Below, one piece after another: positions 1 through 8,569 of a stretch of DNA of 39,866 bases. A model generated the notes under the pieces. It searched no databases and had not been told where the DNA came from. It worked only from the letters and a program-made list of their open reading frames with translations. Both the position numbers and the translations under genes were made by a program. This DNA is from Verrucomicrobiales bacterium (GTDB taxonomy: Bacteria > Verrucomicrobiota > Verrucomicrobiia > Methylacidiphilales > JAAUTS01). The stretch is from assembly GCA_031265365.1 (NCBI GenBank), contig JAISCS010000201.1, forward strand, positions 1 through 39,866. Reading direction: 5' to 3'. Every line of letters starts with the position of its first letter. The first letter of the stretch is position 1.

Positions 1-244
1 TCGCCCACACCCGGTCACTGATATCGTGTCGATGATAGTCTGCTCTCATCCATTCAGCTTAGTCCCGCTGGCTTCCAATGTACAGATTATTCGCCGATCT
101 CATGACTACACTGTCTAGCCTGAAAACCACAATCAATTATCAATCAGTGGGTTATTTTTTTAATAATTAGGGACAGGTTAAATATAGTTGTCAAAAATTT
201 GACGTGCCTATTTGTGGTTATTCGTGGTTAAATGGAAAATCCAC

Positions 245-1135
245 ATGAATCAGCAATTTGAAAATACGACGATTGACTATTTGCAAACGCTCAAGGATTT
301 AGGGGTGCAAAAGGTCGAGGTCAGCGCTGAGACTATGCAGACACTCAAAACGCGCAACCAACAGGTCTCGCGTCCGGTAAAAGCTCCTGCCGAAGCTGTC
401 AGCGCCAACGCCGATGATGCCTCTAAAATTCCGGTTAGCCGCCCTGCGGTCGGGATGCCTCACGCGGAAATGGGGCTTTTCGAGGAAAAATCTCTCAACC
501 TTGGCTCTGCGGAAAAAGCTGCTGAGTTGGAAAAACTCGCCGCTGAAATCAACGCTAACCGTGAGTATCGCGCTATGTTCAAATATGCCAAAAACATGGT
601 TTTTGGCGTCGGTACGCCGGACGCGCAAATCATGTTCATCGGCGAGGCACCGGGCGCTGACGAAGACGCGCAAGGCGAGCCGTTCGTGGGACGCGCTGGC
701 CAGTTGCTGACCAAGATGATTCAGGCCATGGGTTTGCAACGCGCGAATGTTTACATCGGCAACATCCTCAAGTACCGCCCTGATATGCCGCCGGGCAGCT
801 ACGGTAATCGCAAGCCGACCTTGGAGGAAATCACCATCAGCCGCCCGTACATTTGCCGGCAGGTGCGCGTCATCCAGCCGAAAGTTTTGGTCGCGCTGGG
901 CAACACGGCGGTCGAGGGTTTGTTCAAAACCGGTCACGCGGCCATCACGCAACGGCGCGGACGCTGGACGGAATTTCTGGGCATCCCGCTGATGCCGACT
1001 TATCATCCGGCATACTTGTTACGCAACCAGTCGAATAGCGAAAAGCGCAAGGTGTGGGAAGATTTGTTGCAAGTGATGGAGCGCGTCGGCTTGCCCATCA
1101 GTGAGAAGCAGCGGCGGTATTTTTTGATGAAATAA
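245..1135 (+). CDS. Uracil-DNA glycosylase superfamily protein (family 4-like)
   Basis: Motifs [24 protein letters not shown] and [15 protein letters not shown] at 245 preferred over the upstream ORF start at 212. Confidence 0.85.
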   Translation: MNQQFENTTIDYLQTLKDLGVQKVEVSAETMQTLKTRNQQVSRPVKAPAEAVSANADDASKIPVSRPAVGMPHAEMGLFEEKSLNLGSAEKAAELEKLAAEINANREYRAMFKYAKNMVFGVGTPDAQIMFIGEAPGADEDAQGEPFVGRAGQLLTKMIQAMGLQRANVYIGNILKYRPDMPPGSYGNRKPTLEEITISRPYICRQVRVIQPKVLVALGNTAVEGLFKTGHAAITQRRGRWTEFLGIPLMPTYHPAYLLRNQSNSEKRKVWEDLLQVMERVGLPISEKQRRYFLMK

Positions 1136-1148
1136 AACAAACTTGCAC

Positions 1149-1466
1149 ATGGACGCGGCTATCATCATTTTTTGCAGTGTGCCCGACACTGACAGTGGCC
1201 GCCGGCTGGCTGACATATTACTGGCGGAAAAAGCAGTGGCGTGTGTGTCAATCTCAGCGGGCGTGGAATCGCATTACGTTTGGCGGGGGAAACGAGAAGT
1301 TGCCAGTGAACGGTTGTTGCTTATCAAGACACTAGCTGATAAATATGTGGCGGTTGAAAAATTGATTTTACAAAATCACCCTTACGAGTGTCCCGAAATT
1401 ATCGCCGTCAGCGCGGAAAAAATTTCGCCGTCATACTCGGCGTGGTTGTGTGAGAATTGTCCGTAA
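1149..1466 (+). CDS. cutA: Divalent cation tolerance protein CutA
   Basis: CutA-like sequence: VACVSI...ESHYVWRGK...LLIKT...HPYECPEIIAV. Confidence 0.88.
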   Translation: MDAAIIIFCSVPDTDSGRRLADILLAEKAVACVSISAGVESHYVWRGKREVASERLLLIKTLADKYVAVEKLILQNHPYECPEIIAVSAEKISPSYSAWLCENCP

Positions 1467-2471
1467 TCAACCGAAAACCCGTCGGCGCAAACCGCGCATG
1501 GTGGCCAGCTCCAACCCACTGACGGTGACGGGGAGCGCGTGGGGAATGGCATGCTCGCGTCTGCCGGTGCGCTGATGATAACGCTCCAGTTGTCGGGTGA
1601 CAAACGCCTTGCCGCCCAATACCGCACCGTCCGTGAAGTATCTGACCCGACAACGCAATAATTCCGTCACTGGCAGCGAGCCTTGTTCCTTGATGACTCG
1701 TTCCACTTGCGCCGCGGTCAGCGTGACGGCGTTGGATTTGGCCTTGGCACCGGTGTTGTAAAGCATTTGTCGGTAGGATTTGTGCGCCGTGCCCCAGTCT
1801 GTTTGTTCCAGCGTGATGGCCAGCGACTGACGCAGTTTCTTGTTGCCGGCCACCGCCTCGGCGTAACCGCAGAAGCGATAATCCTTGGGGTCTGCGACCA
1901 AGCCTGCCCGCACCGGATTGAGGTCAATGTAAGCGGCCACGGCTCGCAACACCGGCCCGTTTTCCACCAACACGCTTTTGAACCGCTCCGACCAGAGGGT
2001 GCCGTAGCGTTGGTGCGCGTGGTTGAACCAAACCGAGAACCGTTGCTTGAGTAATTTCATGAACTGGGAGACATCGCCCATCAATGCGAATTGCCGTTGG
2101 CGCCAAGCGCGCATATCGTCATCCCCAGCGACCAGTTTTTTTTCCAGCACATCCAGCTTGGCGACTTGGTATTTGGTGGGTTGGGGATGGAGGAGTTTAT
2201 ATCGCCGCAGCAATTCGTTGTCACTGACAGCGACAGCTCGCGGCACTAACACCAGAATATGAAAATGATTGGAAAGAACGGCATAGGTGAGAATTTGCAC
2301 GCCGCAAAATTCAGCGATTTGCCACATTTGGCGGCGAAACATCTCGCGGGCGGTTTCATCAAACAAGCGCTCACCGTTCACCGTTCTAGAAATGCAATGA
2401 TATACCGCTAATCCCTCTTGAGGTGTTATCTTAATCCGCGACGTTCTCATACCAGAAAAATTTACAGCCAT
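1467..2471 (-). mobile_element. REP-associated tyrosine transposase (RAYT / Y1_Tnp superfamily)
   Basis: HUH motif NHFHILVLVPR and the motif AYIDLNPVRAGLV containing the likely catalytic Tyr; long C-terminal extension; intact ORF. Confidence 0.9.
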
Positions 2472-2533
2472 AAAATATGATTGTCAAATTTTTTTAACCT
2501 GTCCCTAATTTTTTAATTTTTATTAAAAAAATA

Positions 2534-2577
2534 TTGACGCTATATGGGAATACTTTATTGTTGAGATTAGGTCTCAA
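2534..2577 (+). promoter_or_regulatory. Putative promoter (TTGACG-N16-TATTGT) overlapping operator-like inverted repeat TTGAGA-TTAGG-TCTCAA
   Basis: -35-like 2534-2539, -10-like 2556-2561, inverted repeat 2561-2577, directly upstream of the feoA ATG at 2585. Confidence 0.5.
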
Positions 2578-2584
2578 TATTGGC

Positions 2585-2899
2585 ATGCAAACTTTGCTCA
2601 GTTCTGTTCGTTGTGGCACCAAAGGCGTCGTCACCGCCTTGGACGACTTTTTGCCCGCTACCAAACGGTTGCGGCGACTGGGCATCCATGAGGGAATGCC
2701 GGTGGAGGTGTTGCATGGCGACGACCCGATGATGATTTTGTGCCATCGCTCGAAAATTGCCGTCAGCCGCGATAGCCTCGATGCCGTCACTATCAGTGTT
2801 AAAAAGCACTCTTGCGAGGAGTGTTATTTTCCTGCCGCGTTTTTCAACTTGTTCCGCTTCAAAACCAAACTGGATTCGGGTTCTGCCGATAAAATATAA
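2585..2899 (+). CDS. feoA: FeoA-domain protein with C-terminal CxxC (HSCEECYF) tail
   Basis: FeoA-like: RLRRLGIHEGMPVEVLHGDDPMMILCHRSKIAVSRD; followed by iron-uptake genes. Confidence 0.72.
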   Translation: MQTLLSSVRCGTKGVVTALDDFLPATKRLRRLGIHEGMPVEVLHGDDPMMILCHRSKIAVSRDSLDAVTISVKKHSCEECYFPAAFFNLFRFKTKLDSGSADKI

Positions 2900-2938
2900 A
2901 TCGTGAATCAAAACCAAAAGCAAGGACTAAAATTTTTT

Positions 2939-2969
2939 ATTATTGAGATTGACGCTCAGTCTCAATAAT
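2939..2969. promoter_or_regulatory. Operator-like inverted repeat ATTATTGAGA-N11-TCTCAATAAT upstream of porin
   Basis: Perfect 10-bp arms; shares TTGAGA/TCTCAA half sites with the box at 2561-2577. Confidence 0.5.
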
Positions 2970-3057
2970 GTAGTTTTCCATTCTTATCGCGGTCAGCGGG
3001 TGCTGGCGGTGGCAAATGGATAATCCAAAAAAACAGAAAGAAAAAAGAGAGAATAAA

Positions 3058-4245
3058 ATGAAAGAACAATGGACAAAAATTATCGGCGGCGCGCTGGGCA
3101 GCGCGTTGTTGGTTTCGACTGGCCTCGCTGACGGTGGCGCTCCGGCGCCCTCGGCGAAGGATTTGTCGAAGGCGGTCGAAAAAGTAAATTACGTCGAAAC
3201 TGATACGGCGGGCGTCAAGCTCTCCGGTTATGTGGATGTCGGTTACATTTACAATTTCATCGGCAAAGGCAGCTATGCCATGTCGCGCGGCTACAATGCG
3301 TCGGACAGCCACAGCGGCGGTGACTTCAATGTCAACGCGGTCAAATTCACGCTGGAAAAATCGCTGACGGAGAAAAACGAATGGCAGGCGGGTTTCCGCG
3401 TGGACACGTTCGTCGGCAAGGACTGGGCGGAGTTCGTGCCCGGCGCCGGCAGTGACGCGAGCACGCTGTTCCTGCAACAGGCCTACGTGGAATTCCGCGT
3501 GCCGGTGGGGAACGGGTTGGATGTGCAATTCGGCAAAATGGGTTCCATCCTCGGCTTCGAGGCGGACGAGCGGCCGGCGAATTTGAACATCACGCAAGGG
3601 CTGAACGCGACCATTGACCCCGGTCCGTCGCCCGGTGTGCTGGCGACTTACCACGTCACCGACAGCGTTGACGTCATGCTCGGTGTCAACAACGGCGGCG
3701 GCTTGGACAACAATCCGGGCTTGGACACGAGTGGCGACGGCTACGGGTTCACCGGCGGCGTGAATTTTCACCACGACAATTTTGAAACACAACTCACCGG
3801 CTGCATTGAGCCGTGGGGCAACGAGGCTTACACGAGCGACAACGTCACCGTGTACGGCGTGAATTGGTGGACGACTTGGTCGCCAAAATTCGCCGCTGAC
3901 CATCTGCTGCTGGCGTTCAACGCGTCGTATTGGTACGCGAAAAATCTCGACCCGTCGGTGACGGATTATCCGGGCAGCTTCGCCACGGCGGCGCTGTACG
4001 CGAAGTACCAGTTCACCGACTTGTTCAGCCTCGCGGGACGCGGCGAGTACGTGAACGCCAACGACGGTGAAACGAATAATTACTGGTCGTTCACGCTGAC
4101 GGCGGGCTTCAACGTCGCGGAGAATTTGCTCCTGCGCGCGGAGTACCGTTACGACACGGGCAAAGACGTGGTGTACAATTATGACACCGAAACCGGCAAC
4201 CACAGCGGGCACACAGTGGCGCTGGAGGCGGTGTACACTTTTTGA
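3058..4245 (+). CDS. Outer-membrane beta-barrel porin (OmpL/BBP2-like), iron-locus associated
   Basis: Signal peptide, GVKLSGYVDVGYIYNF start of barrel, terminal VALEAVYTF; paralogous to 12010-13356. Confidence 0.75.
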   Translation: MKEQWTKIIGGALGSALLVSTGLADGGAPAPSAKDLSKAVEKVNYVETDTAGVKLSGYVDVGYIYNFIGKGSYAMSRGYNASDSHSGGDFNVNAVKFTLEKSLTEKNEWQAGFRVDTFVGKDWAEFVPGAGSDASTLFLQQAYVEFRVPVGNGLDVQFGKMGSILGFEADERPANLNITQGLNATIDPGPSPGVLATYHVTDSVDVMLGVNNGGGLDNNPGLDTSGDGYGFTGGVNFHHDNFETQLTGCIEPWGNEAYTSDNVTVYGVNWWTTWSPKFAADHLLLAFNASYWYAKNLDPSVTDYPGSFATAALYAKYQFTDLFSLAGRGEYVNANDGETNNYWSFTLTAGFNVAENLLLRAEYRYDTGKDVVYNYDTETGNHSGHTVALEAVYTF

Positions 4246-4270
4246 TGTGTCGCGCAACAGTCGGCGGGTT

Positions 4271-4305
4271 GCGCGGGTTCTTGCCTGATTGGCGAGAACT
4301 CGCGC
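4271..4305 (+). other. Intercistronic RNA hairpin GCGCGGGTTCTTGCC-tgatt-GGCGAGAACTCGCGC
   Basis: 15-bp stem that closes completely in + strand RNA if two G.U pairs are allowed; no U-tract. Confidence 0.55.
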
Positions 4306-4342
4306 GGCCCGCGGGCTGAATTCACCAACGAAAAATAATCCT

Positions 4343-6268
4343 ATGAGGTCATGGCGCATTTCCATCTTAGCTTGGCTCATCGGCTGCGGCGCGGCTTGGG
4401 GGCAGGGGGATTATCAGGCGTTCGTGGATGAGATTAAAAACCGGCTCGACCATACGACACGGTTGTACGCTGACGGTGACTCGGCCGGGGCGCGGGAGAT
4501 GGTGCAGTCGGCGTATTTCGAGGTGTTCGAAAATTTGGAGGGGCCGATTCGTATCAATATTTCCGCGAAACAAAGTTATGCGATGGAGGCGATGTTCGGC
4601 GAAATCCGCCGGTTGATTGGCGCGGGGGTCAAGCTCGAGGTGGTGCAAGGGAAAACCGATTGGCTCAAGGCGCAGCTCGACGCGGCGCTGCCGGTGTTGC
4701 GCGACGGGCATCAGCTCCGGGCGGAGAGTCGCGACGTGACGGTGGCCGCTGACGGTGACATCATTGAGGCGTGGCGCGAGTGTCTGCGCGGCTTGGAGAA
4801 CGATTTGGCGGCGGCGGTGACGGCGTACCAGGACGGCGAGTTCAAGGCGGCGCGGTTGAAAATCGAGCGGACGTGGTTCGCCAATTTCAAAAATTCCGAG
4901 CTGGAAATCAGCGTGCGGTTGCACCGGTCGCGCGCGGCGGCGGCGGAGATTAACCAGCGTTTTTCCAGATTGTTGAAACTCGCCGCTGACGGTGACGCGG
5001 GCATCACGACGGTTGGTTATGAAATCACGCGGTTGTTGGACGACCTCGCGGAGTTGCTGCCGGGGCTGCCGGCGGCGCGTGAGGAGGTGACGGTCAGCGA
5101 CGCGGACGCCGGCGCGGCATCGTCAGCGGACTGGCGCGCGGTCGGCGCGCAACTCAACGCCGCCTTCGCCGGCGCGATTGAGCAGTATCAGCGCGGCGAC
5201 GCGAAGGGCGCGGCGGCGGCGGTGCAGGACGCTTACTTTGACCTGTTCGAGGCGTCGGGGATGGAGAGCAAAATCGGTGCGCGCGACGCGGCGTTCAAGA
5301 CGCGGCTGGAAAATTACTTCACCCGCACGGTGGCGCTGATGAAGGCGGGGCGGCCGGCGGCGGAGTTGCGCGAGCAGGCGGCGGCATTGTCAGCGGACCT
5401 CGCGGCGGCGGCGGCGCTGCTCGGCGGGCGCGGCGCGGGCGGGGCGGCGGGGATGTTCATCTACAGCCTGACCATCATTTTGCGCGAGGGCCTGGAGGCG
5501 CTGCTCATCATCGCGGCCATCGTGGCGTATTTGGTGAAGAACGGGCACACGGCCAAGCTCGCCCTGGTGCGCAACGCGGTGCTGTGGGCGCTGGCGCTGA
5601 GCGTGGCGACGGCGCTGGGGTTTCATCTGCTGTTCGTCAACGCGGGGCAATACCGCGAGGTGTTCGAGGGCGTGACGATGCTGGTCGCGGTGACGGTGCT
5701 GTTCTCGATGAGCTACTGGCTGTTGTCCAAAGTCGAGGCGCGGCGGTGGCGGGCGTATTTGGAAAAGAAAGTCTCGCTGGCGCTGACCAAGGGGTCGCTC
5801 GCCGGGCTGTGGCTGACGTGTTTCCTGGCGGTGTACCGCGAGGGCGCCGAGACGGTGCTGTTTTATTACGCGCTGGCGGGCGACGCGCGCGGCGCGGCGG
5901 ACTACGGGTACCTGGCCGCGGGCCTGGCGACGGGCGGCGCCGCGCTGGCGGCGGTGTATTTCATCATGCGGCTGACGGTGACGCGCCTGCCGCTGAAGCC
6001 GTTCTTCCTGTGCACCGGCGGCTTCATGTACGCGATGGCGCTGGTGTACGCGGGCAAGGGCGTGCGCGAGTTGATTGAGGGCAAAGTGTTCCAGCCGACC
6101 GCCGCGCCGTTCGCCCCCGAAGTTGACTGGCTGGGCCTCTACCCGTACTGGGAGACGCTCACGCCGCAACTCATCCTGATTTTGGCCGCTTTGGTAGCGC
6201 TCTGGCACTTGTGCCGCGGCGCGGCGGCCATTAAAACAAACCAGAAAATAGAAATAAAACACACATGA
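4343..6268 (+). CDS. FTR1 family iron permease with long periplasmic N-terminal domain
   Basis: Two REGxE motifs: ILREGLEALLII and YREGAETVLFYY. Confidence 0.9.
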   Translation: MRSWRISILAWLIGCGAAWGQGDYQAFVDEIKNRLDHTTRLYADGDSAGAREMVQSAYFEVFENLEGPIRINISAKQSYAMEAMFGEIRRLIGAGVKLEVVQGKTDWLKAQLDAALPVLRDGHQLRAESRDVTVAADGDIIEAWRECLRGLENDLAAAVTAYQDGEFKAARLKIERTWFANFKNSELEISVRLHRSRAAAAEINQRFSRLLKLAADGDAGITTVGYEITRLLDDLAELLPGLPAAREEVTVSDADAGAASSADWRAVGAQLNAAFAGAIEQYQRGDAKGAAAAVQDAYFDLFEASGMESKIGARDAAFKTRLENYFTRTVALMKAGRPAAELREQAAALSADLAAAAALLGGRGAGGAAGMFIYSLTIILREGLEALLIIAAIVAYLVKNGHTAKLALVRNAVLWALALSVATALGFHLLFVNAGQYREVFEGVTMLVAVTVLFSMSYWLLSKVEARRWRAYLEKKVSLALTKGSLAGLWLTCFLAVYREGAETVLFYYALAGDARGAADYGYLAAGLATGGAALAAVYFIMRLTVTRLPLKPFFLCTGGFMYAMALVYAGKGVRELIEGKVFQPTAAPFAPEVDWLGLYPYWETLTPQLILILAALVALWHLCRGAAAIKTNQKIEIKHT

Positions 6269-6786
6269 ATAAACTAATAATCGCCGCCGCGGCCGGATTG
6301 CTCGCGGCCGGCATCACCGTCAACGCCTTTGAGGAAGTCCCCATCGGCGAGGCGCAGACGGCCAACGAAATGGAAATCGCCGCCGTCTATCTGCAACCGA
6401 TTGACATGGAACCAGCCGGCATGGGCCTGTCCGCCGCGAAGTCGGACATCCACCTGGAGGCTGACATCCACGCCGTCGAGGGCAACAAAAACGGCTTCGG
6501 CGCCGGCGAATGGATACCGTACCTGACCATCAACTACACGTTGGTCAACAAGGACACGGGCAAGGAGCAAAAGGGCGCCTTCATGCCGATGGTCGCCGCC
6601 GACGGCCCCCACTACGGCGCGAACATCAAGATGCCCGGCACCGGCAACTACAAGCTCACCTACAGCATCGAGCCGCCGTCCAAGGCCGGCCTCCACCGCC
6701 ACACCGACAAGGAAACCGGCGTCGGCAAATGGTGGAAGCCGTTCGACGTGAGCTATGAGTTCAAGTACACCGGGTTGAAAAAATAG
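6265..6786 (+). CDS. Periplasmic iron-binding protein, P19/Tp34 family
   Basis: MxxxEIAAVYLQPIDMEP...DIHLEADIHAVEGNKNGFGAGEWIPYLTINY...MPMVAADGPHYGANIKMPGTGNYKL; ATGA overlap with FTR1. Confidence 0.9.
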   Translation: MNKLIIAAAAGLLAAGITVNAFEEVPIGEAQTANEMEIAAVYLQPIDMEPAGMGLSAAKSDIHLEADIHAVEGNKNGFGAGEWIPYLTINYTLVNKDTGKEQKGAFMPMVAADGPHYGANIKMPGTGNYKLTYSIEPPSKAGLHRHTDKETGVGKWWKPFDVSYEFKYTGLKK

Positions 6787-6802
6787 CCCCGCGCTGTTTT
6801 TC

Positions 6803-6878
6803 AATCCGCAGATGACGCAGATTTTCGCCGATTAACTTTTCCAAAAAAATCCGCGTCTATCTGCGTAATCTGCGGATA
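6803..6878. repeat. Intergenic palindromic element AATCCGCAGATgACGCAGAT...ATCTGCGTAATCTGCGGATT type
   Basis: About 30-nt imperfect inverted arms read from sequence. Confidence 0.8.
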
Positions 6879-6892
6879 AAAAAACGCCGACC

Positions 6893-8569
6893 ATGAGCTA
6901 CTTCTTCGCCACGATTCTCGACCTGTTCCTGCCAGTCGCATTGCTGGCCGGGGTGGACCGGGCGCGCGGCGGCGGGGCGGCGCCGTCCGCGCGGGCGACG
7001 GCGCTGACCCTCGGCGCGGCCTTCGCGGCGGGGCTGGCGCTGGCGTGGCGGTTCGACAACACCGTCGCCGCCGTGCTGTGGTGGTCGGGGCTGGGGCGGA
7101 CGCTGGCCGTGGCGGCGCTGCTGGTGACGCAAGGCACCCACGCCCGCCGCGCCGGCCTCGCGCTGGTCGCGCTGACCGTCACCGGCGCCGCCTTCACCTG
7201 GGGGCGCGACCCCAACCTGCGCCTGCTCGCGGTCACCCACGTCATGAACACCGCGCTGCTGCTCAACCTCGCCGCCATCGCCGCCGCCCTCGCGCTGCTG
7301 GCGACCCTCGCCGGCCAATGCCGGCGGCTGGTCCAACTATGCCCCGCCGCGCGCTGGCCGCTGGCGGCGACCCTCGGCGCGCTGGTGCTGCTGCCGGCGG
7401 CGGGCGACGGATTGCTCGCGGCGATGAAGCTGGATTTTTTGGAACTAACCGCCCGCCGGCTGACCCTGGTCGCGCTGGCGACGAATTTCCCGTGGGCGCG
7501 CACGGCCCTGGCGCTGGGCGCGGTGGCGGCGGCGGTGACGCTGGCGGCGTGGCGCCGCCTCCGCCCGCTCAAACAAGCCGTCGCCCGCGCCGCCGCCGCC
7601 GGTGACGCGCTGGAACGCCGGCGCCGGCTGGCGGAATGGCGCGGCGCGCGCCGCTGGACGGCGGCGTCACTGGCGGCGCTGGCGCTGGCGGCGGCGGCCG
7701 GCGGGTACTGGCACGGCATCGCCGCGCGACCGCTGGCGTTGTCCCGCGCGCAACGGGTCCAGTTGAACGCCGACGGCGAGGTGCGCCTGCCCGGCGCGCT
7801 GACGACGCTGGCCGACGGCCGGCTGCACCGCTTCGAGTGGGTCGCCGACGACGGCAAAATCGTGCGCTTCTTCGTCATCAACCGCTTCGCCGGCACCGCC
7901 AGCCCGACGGTGGTGTTCGACGCCTGCATGTTGTGCGGCGACCTCGGCTACGCGCAGGAGGACGGGCAAGTGGTGTGCATCGCGTGCGGCGTGCGGATTC
8001 ATCCGCCGAGCGTCGGCAATGCCGGGGGCTGCAACCCGATTCCGTTGAACGCGTGGGGAGTGGAGGATGGCGACATCGTCATCCCGCAGGCGGCGCTGGA
8101 TGAGGGGGCGAGGTATTTCACTACGTATGAGAAGGATGGGCGGGTGACGGGGAGCGGGGGGCCTGGGAACGCGGGGGCAAGCCAACGACTTAATTGCTTA
8201 AGCAATCGGCTTAATTGCTTAAGCAACCGGCTTGATTGCTTAAGCAACCGGCCTGATTGCTTAAGCCTGAAGCTCGCGGACTTAAGCCCGCAACAGCCCC
8301 GAACGCTGAACTACCCCGTCGCTTCGCGCCACCCCTTCACGGAAGGGGAATTAGCTCGCGCAAGGGGCATAAGCGATGAGGTTGGTCTCCGCGTTAGCGA
8401 TTCCCCTTCCGTGAAGGGGTGTCCGCGCAGCGGACGGGGTAGTTCAGCGTTAATTTGGAATTTCGATTTTGAGATTTGGGATTTATTTGGAGTTTGGAAT
8501 TTGGAATTTGGAATTTCCCCCACCAGCCCGCCCGGCGCCCAACCGCAAAAGAAAGCGCCGCCATGCTGA
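6893..8569 (+). CDS. DUF2318 membrane/Fe-S-type protein of the FTR1-P19 locus, with anomalous C-terminal tail (about 140 aa)
   Basis: VVFDACMLCGDLGYAQEDGQVVCIACGVRIHPPSVGNAGGCNPIP motif; locus order as in Campylobacter P19 system (Cj1658-1663). Confidence 0.85.
   Translation: MSYFFATILDLFLPVALLAGVDRARGGGAAPSARATALTLGAAFAAGLALAWRFDNTVAAVLWWSGLGRTLAVAALLVTQGTHARRAGLALVALTVTGAAFTWGRDPNLRLLAVTHVMNTALLLNLAAIAAALALLATLAGQCRRLVQLCPAARWPLAATLGALVLLPAAGDGLLAAMKLDFLELTARRLTLVALATNFPWARTALALGAVAAAVTLAAWRRLRPLKQAVARAAAAGDALERRRRLAEWRGARRWTAASLAALALAAAAGGYWHGIAARPLALSRAQRVQLNADGEVRLPGALTTLADGRLHRFEWVADDGKIVRFFVINRFAGTASPTVVFDACMLCGDLGYAQEDGQVVCIACGVRIHPPSVGNAGGCNPIPLNAWGVEDGDIVIPQAALDEGARYFTTYEKDGRVTGSGGPGNAGASQRLNCLSNRLNCLSNRLDCLSNRPDCLSLKLADLSPQQPRTLNYPVASRHPFTEGELARARGISDEVGLRVSDSPSVKGCPRSGRGSSALIWNFDFEIWDLFGVWNLEFGISPTSPPGAQPQKKAPPC
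8189..8267 (+). repeat. 21-bp tandem repeat CTTAATTGCTTAAGCAAYCGG (about 3.8 copies), in frame inside the DUF2318 ORF
   Basis: Units 8189-8209, 8210-8230, 8231-8251, partial 8252-8267; each contains a palindrome around TTGCTTAAGCAA. Confidence 0.9.
8302..8451. repeat. REP-like long palindrome, CCCCTTCACGGAAGGGGAAT family, inside the DUF2318 ORF
   Basis: AACGCTGAACTACCCCGTC...CACCCCTTCACGGAAGGGGAATTAG...GATTCCCCTTCCGTGAAGGGGTG...GACGGGGTAGTTCAGCGTT. Confidence 0.88.
8454..8516. repeat. Short-period element (TTTGGAATTTGGAATTTGGAATTT)
   Basis: Direct read; 8-nt period. Confidence 0.75.

Larger units (their letters stand above)
165..2510. repeat. 18-bp exact inverted repeat AATTAGGGACAGGTTAAA (165-182) / TTTAACCTGTCCCTAATT (2493-2510) bracketing udg, cutA and the RAYT
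   Basis: Both arms read directly from sequence; the right arm lies just upstream of the RAYT start codon. Confidence 0.75.

Noticed and set aside
1-164. Possible RNA gene at the window start
   Set aside because: No tRNA or rRNA-like fold or motif was evident by eye; left unannotated
2962-4380. 472-aa minus-strand ORF antisense to the first porin
   Set aside because: Arg/Val/His-rich translation typical of the antisense frame of a GC-rich gene; the plus-strand frame encodes a recognisable porin
8189-8267. 21-bp array considered as CRISPR or iteron origin
   Set aside because: No spacers, in-frame coding location, no replication initiator gene nearby
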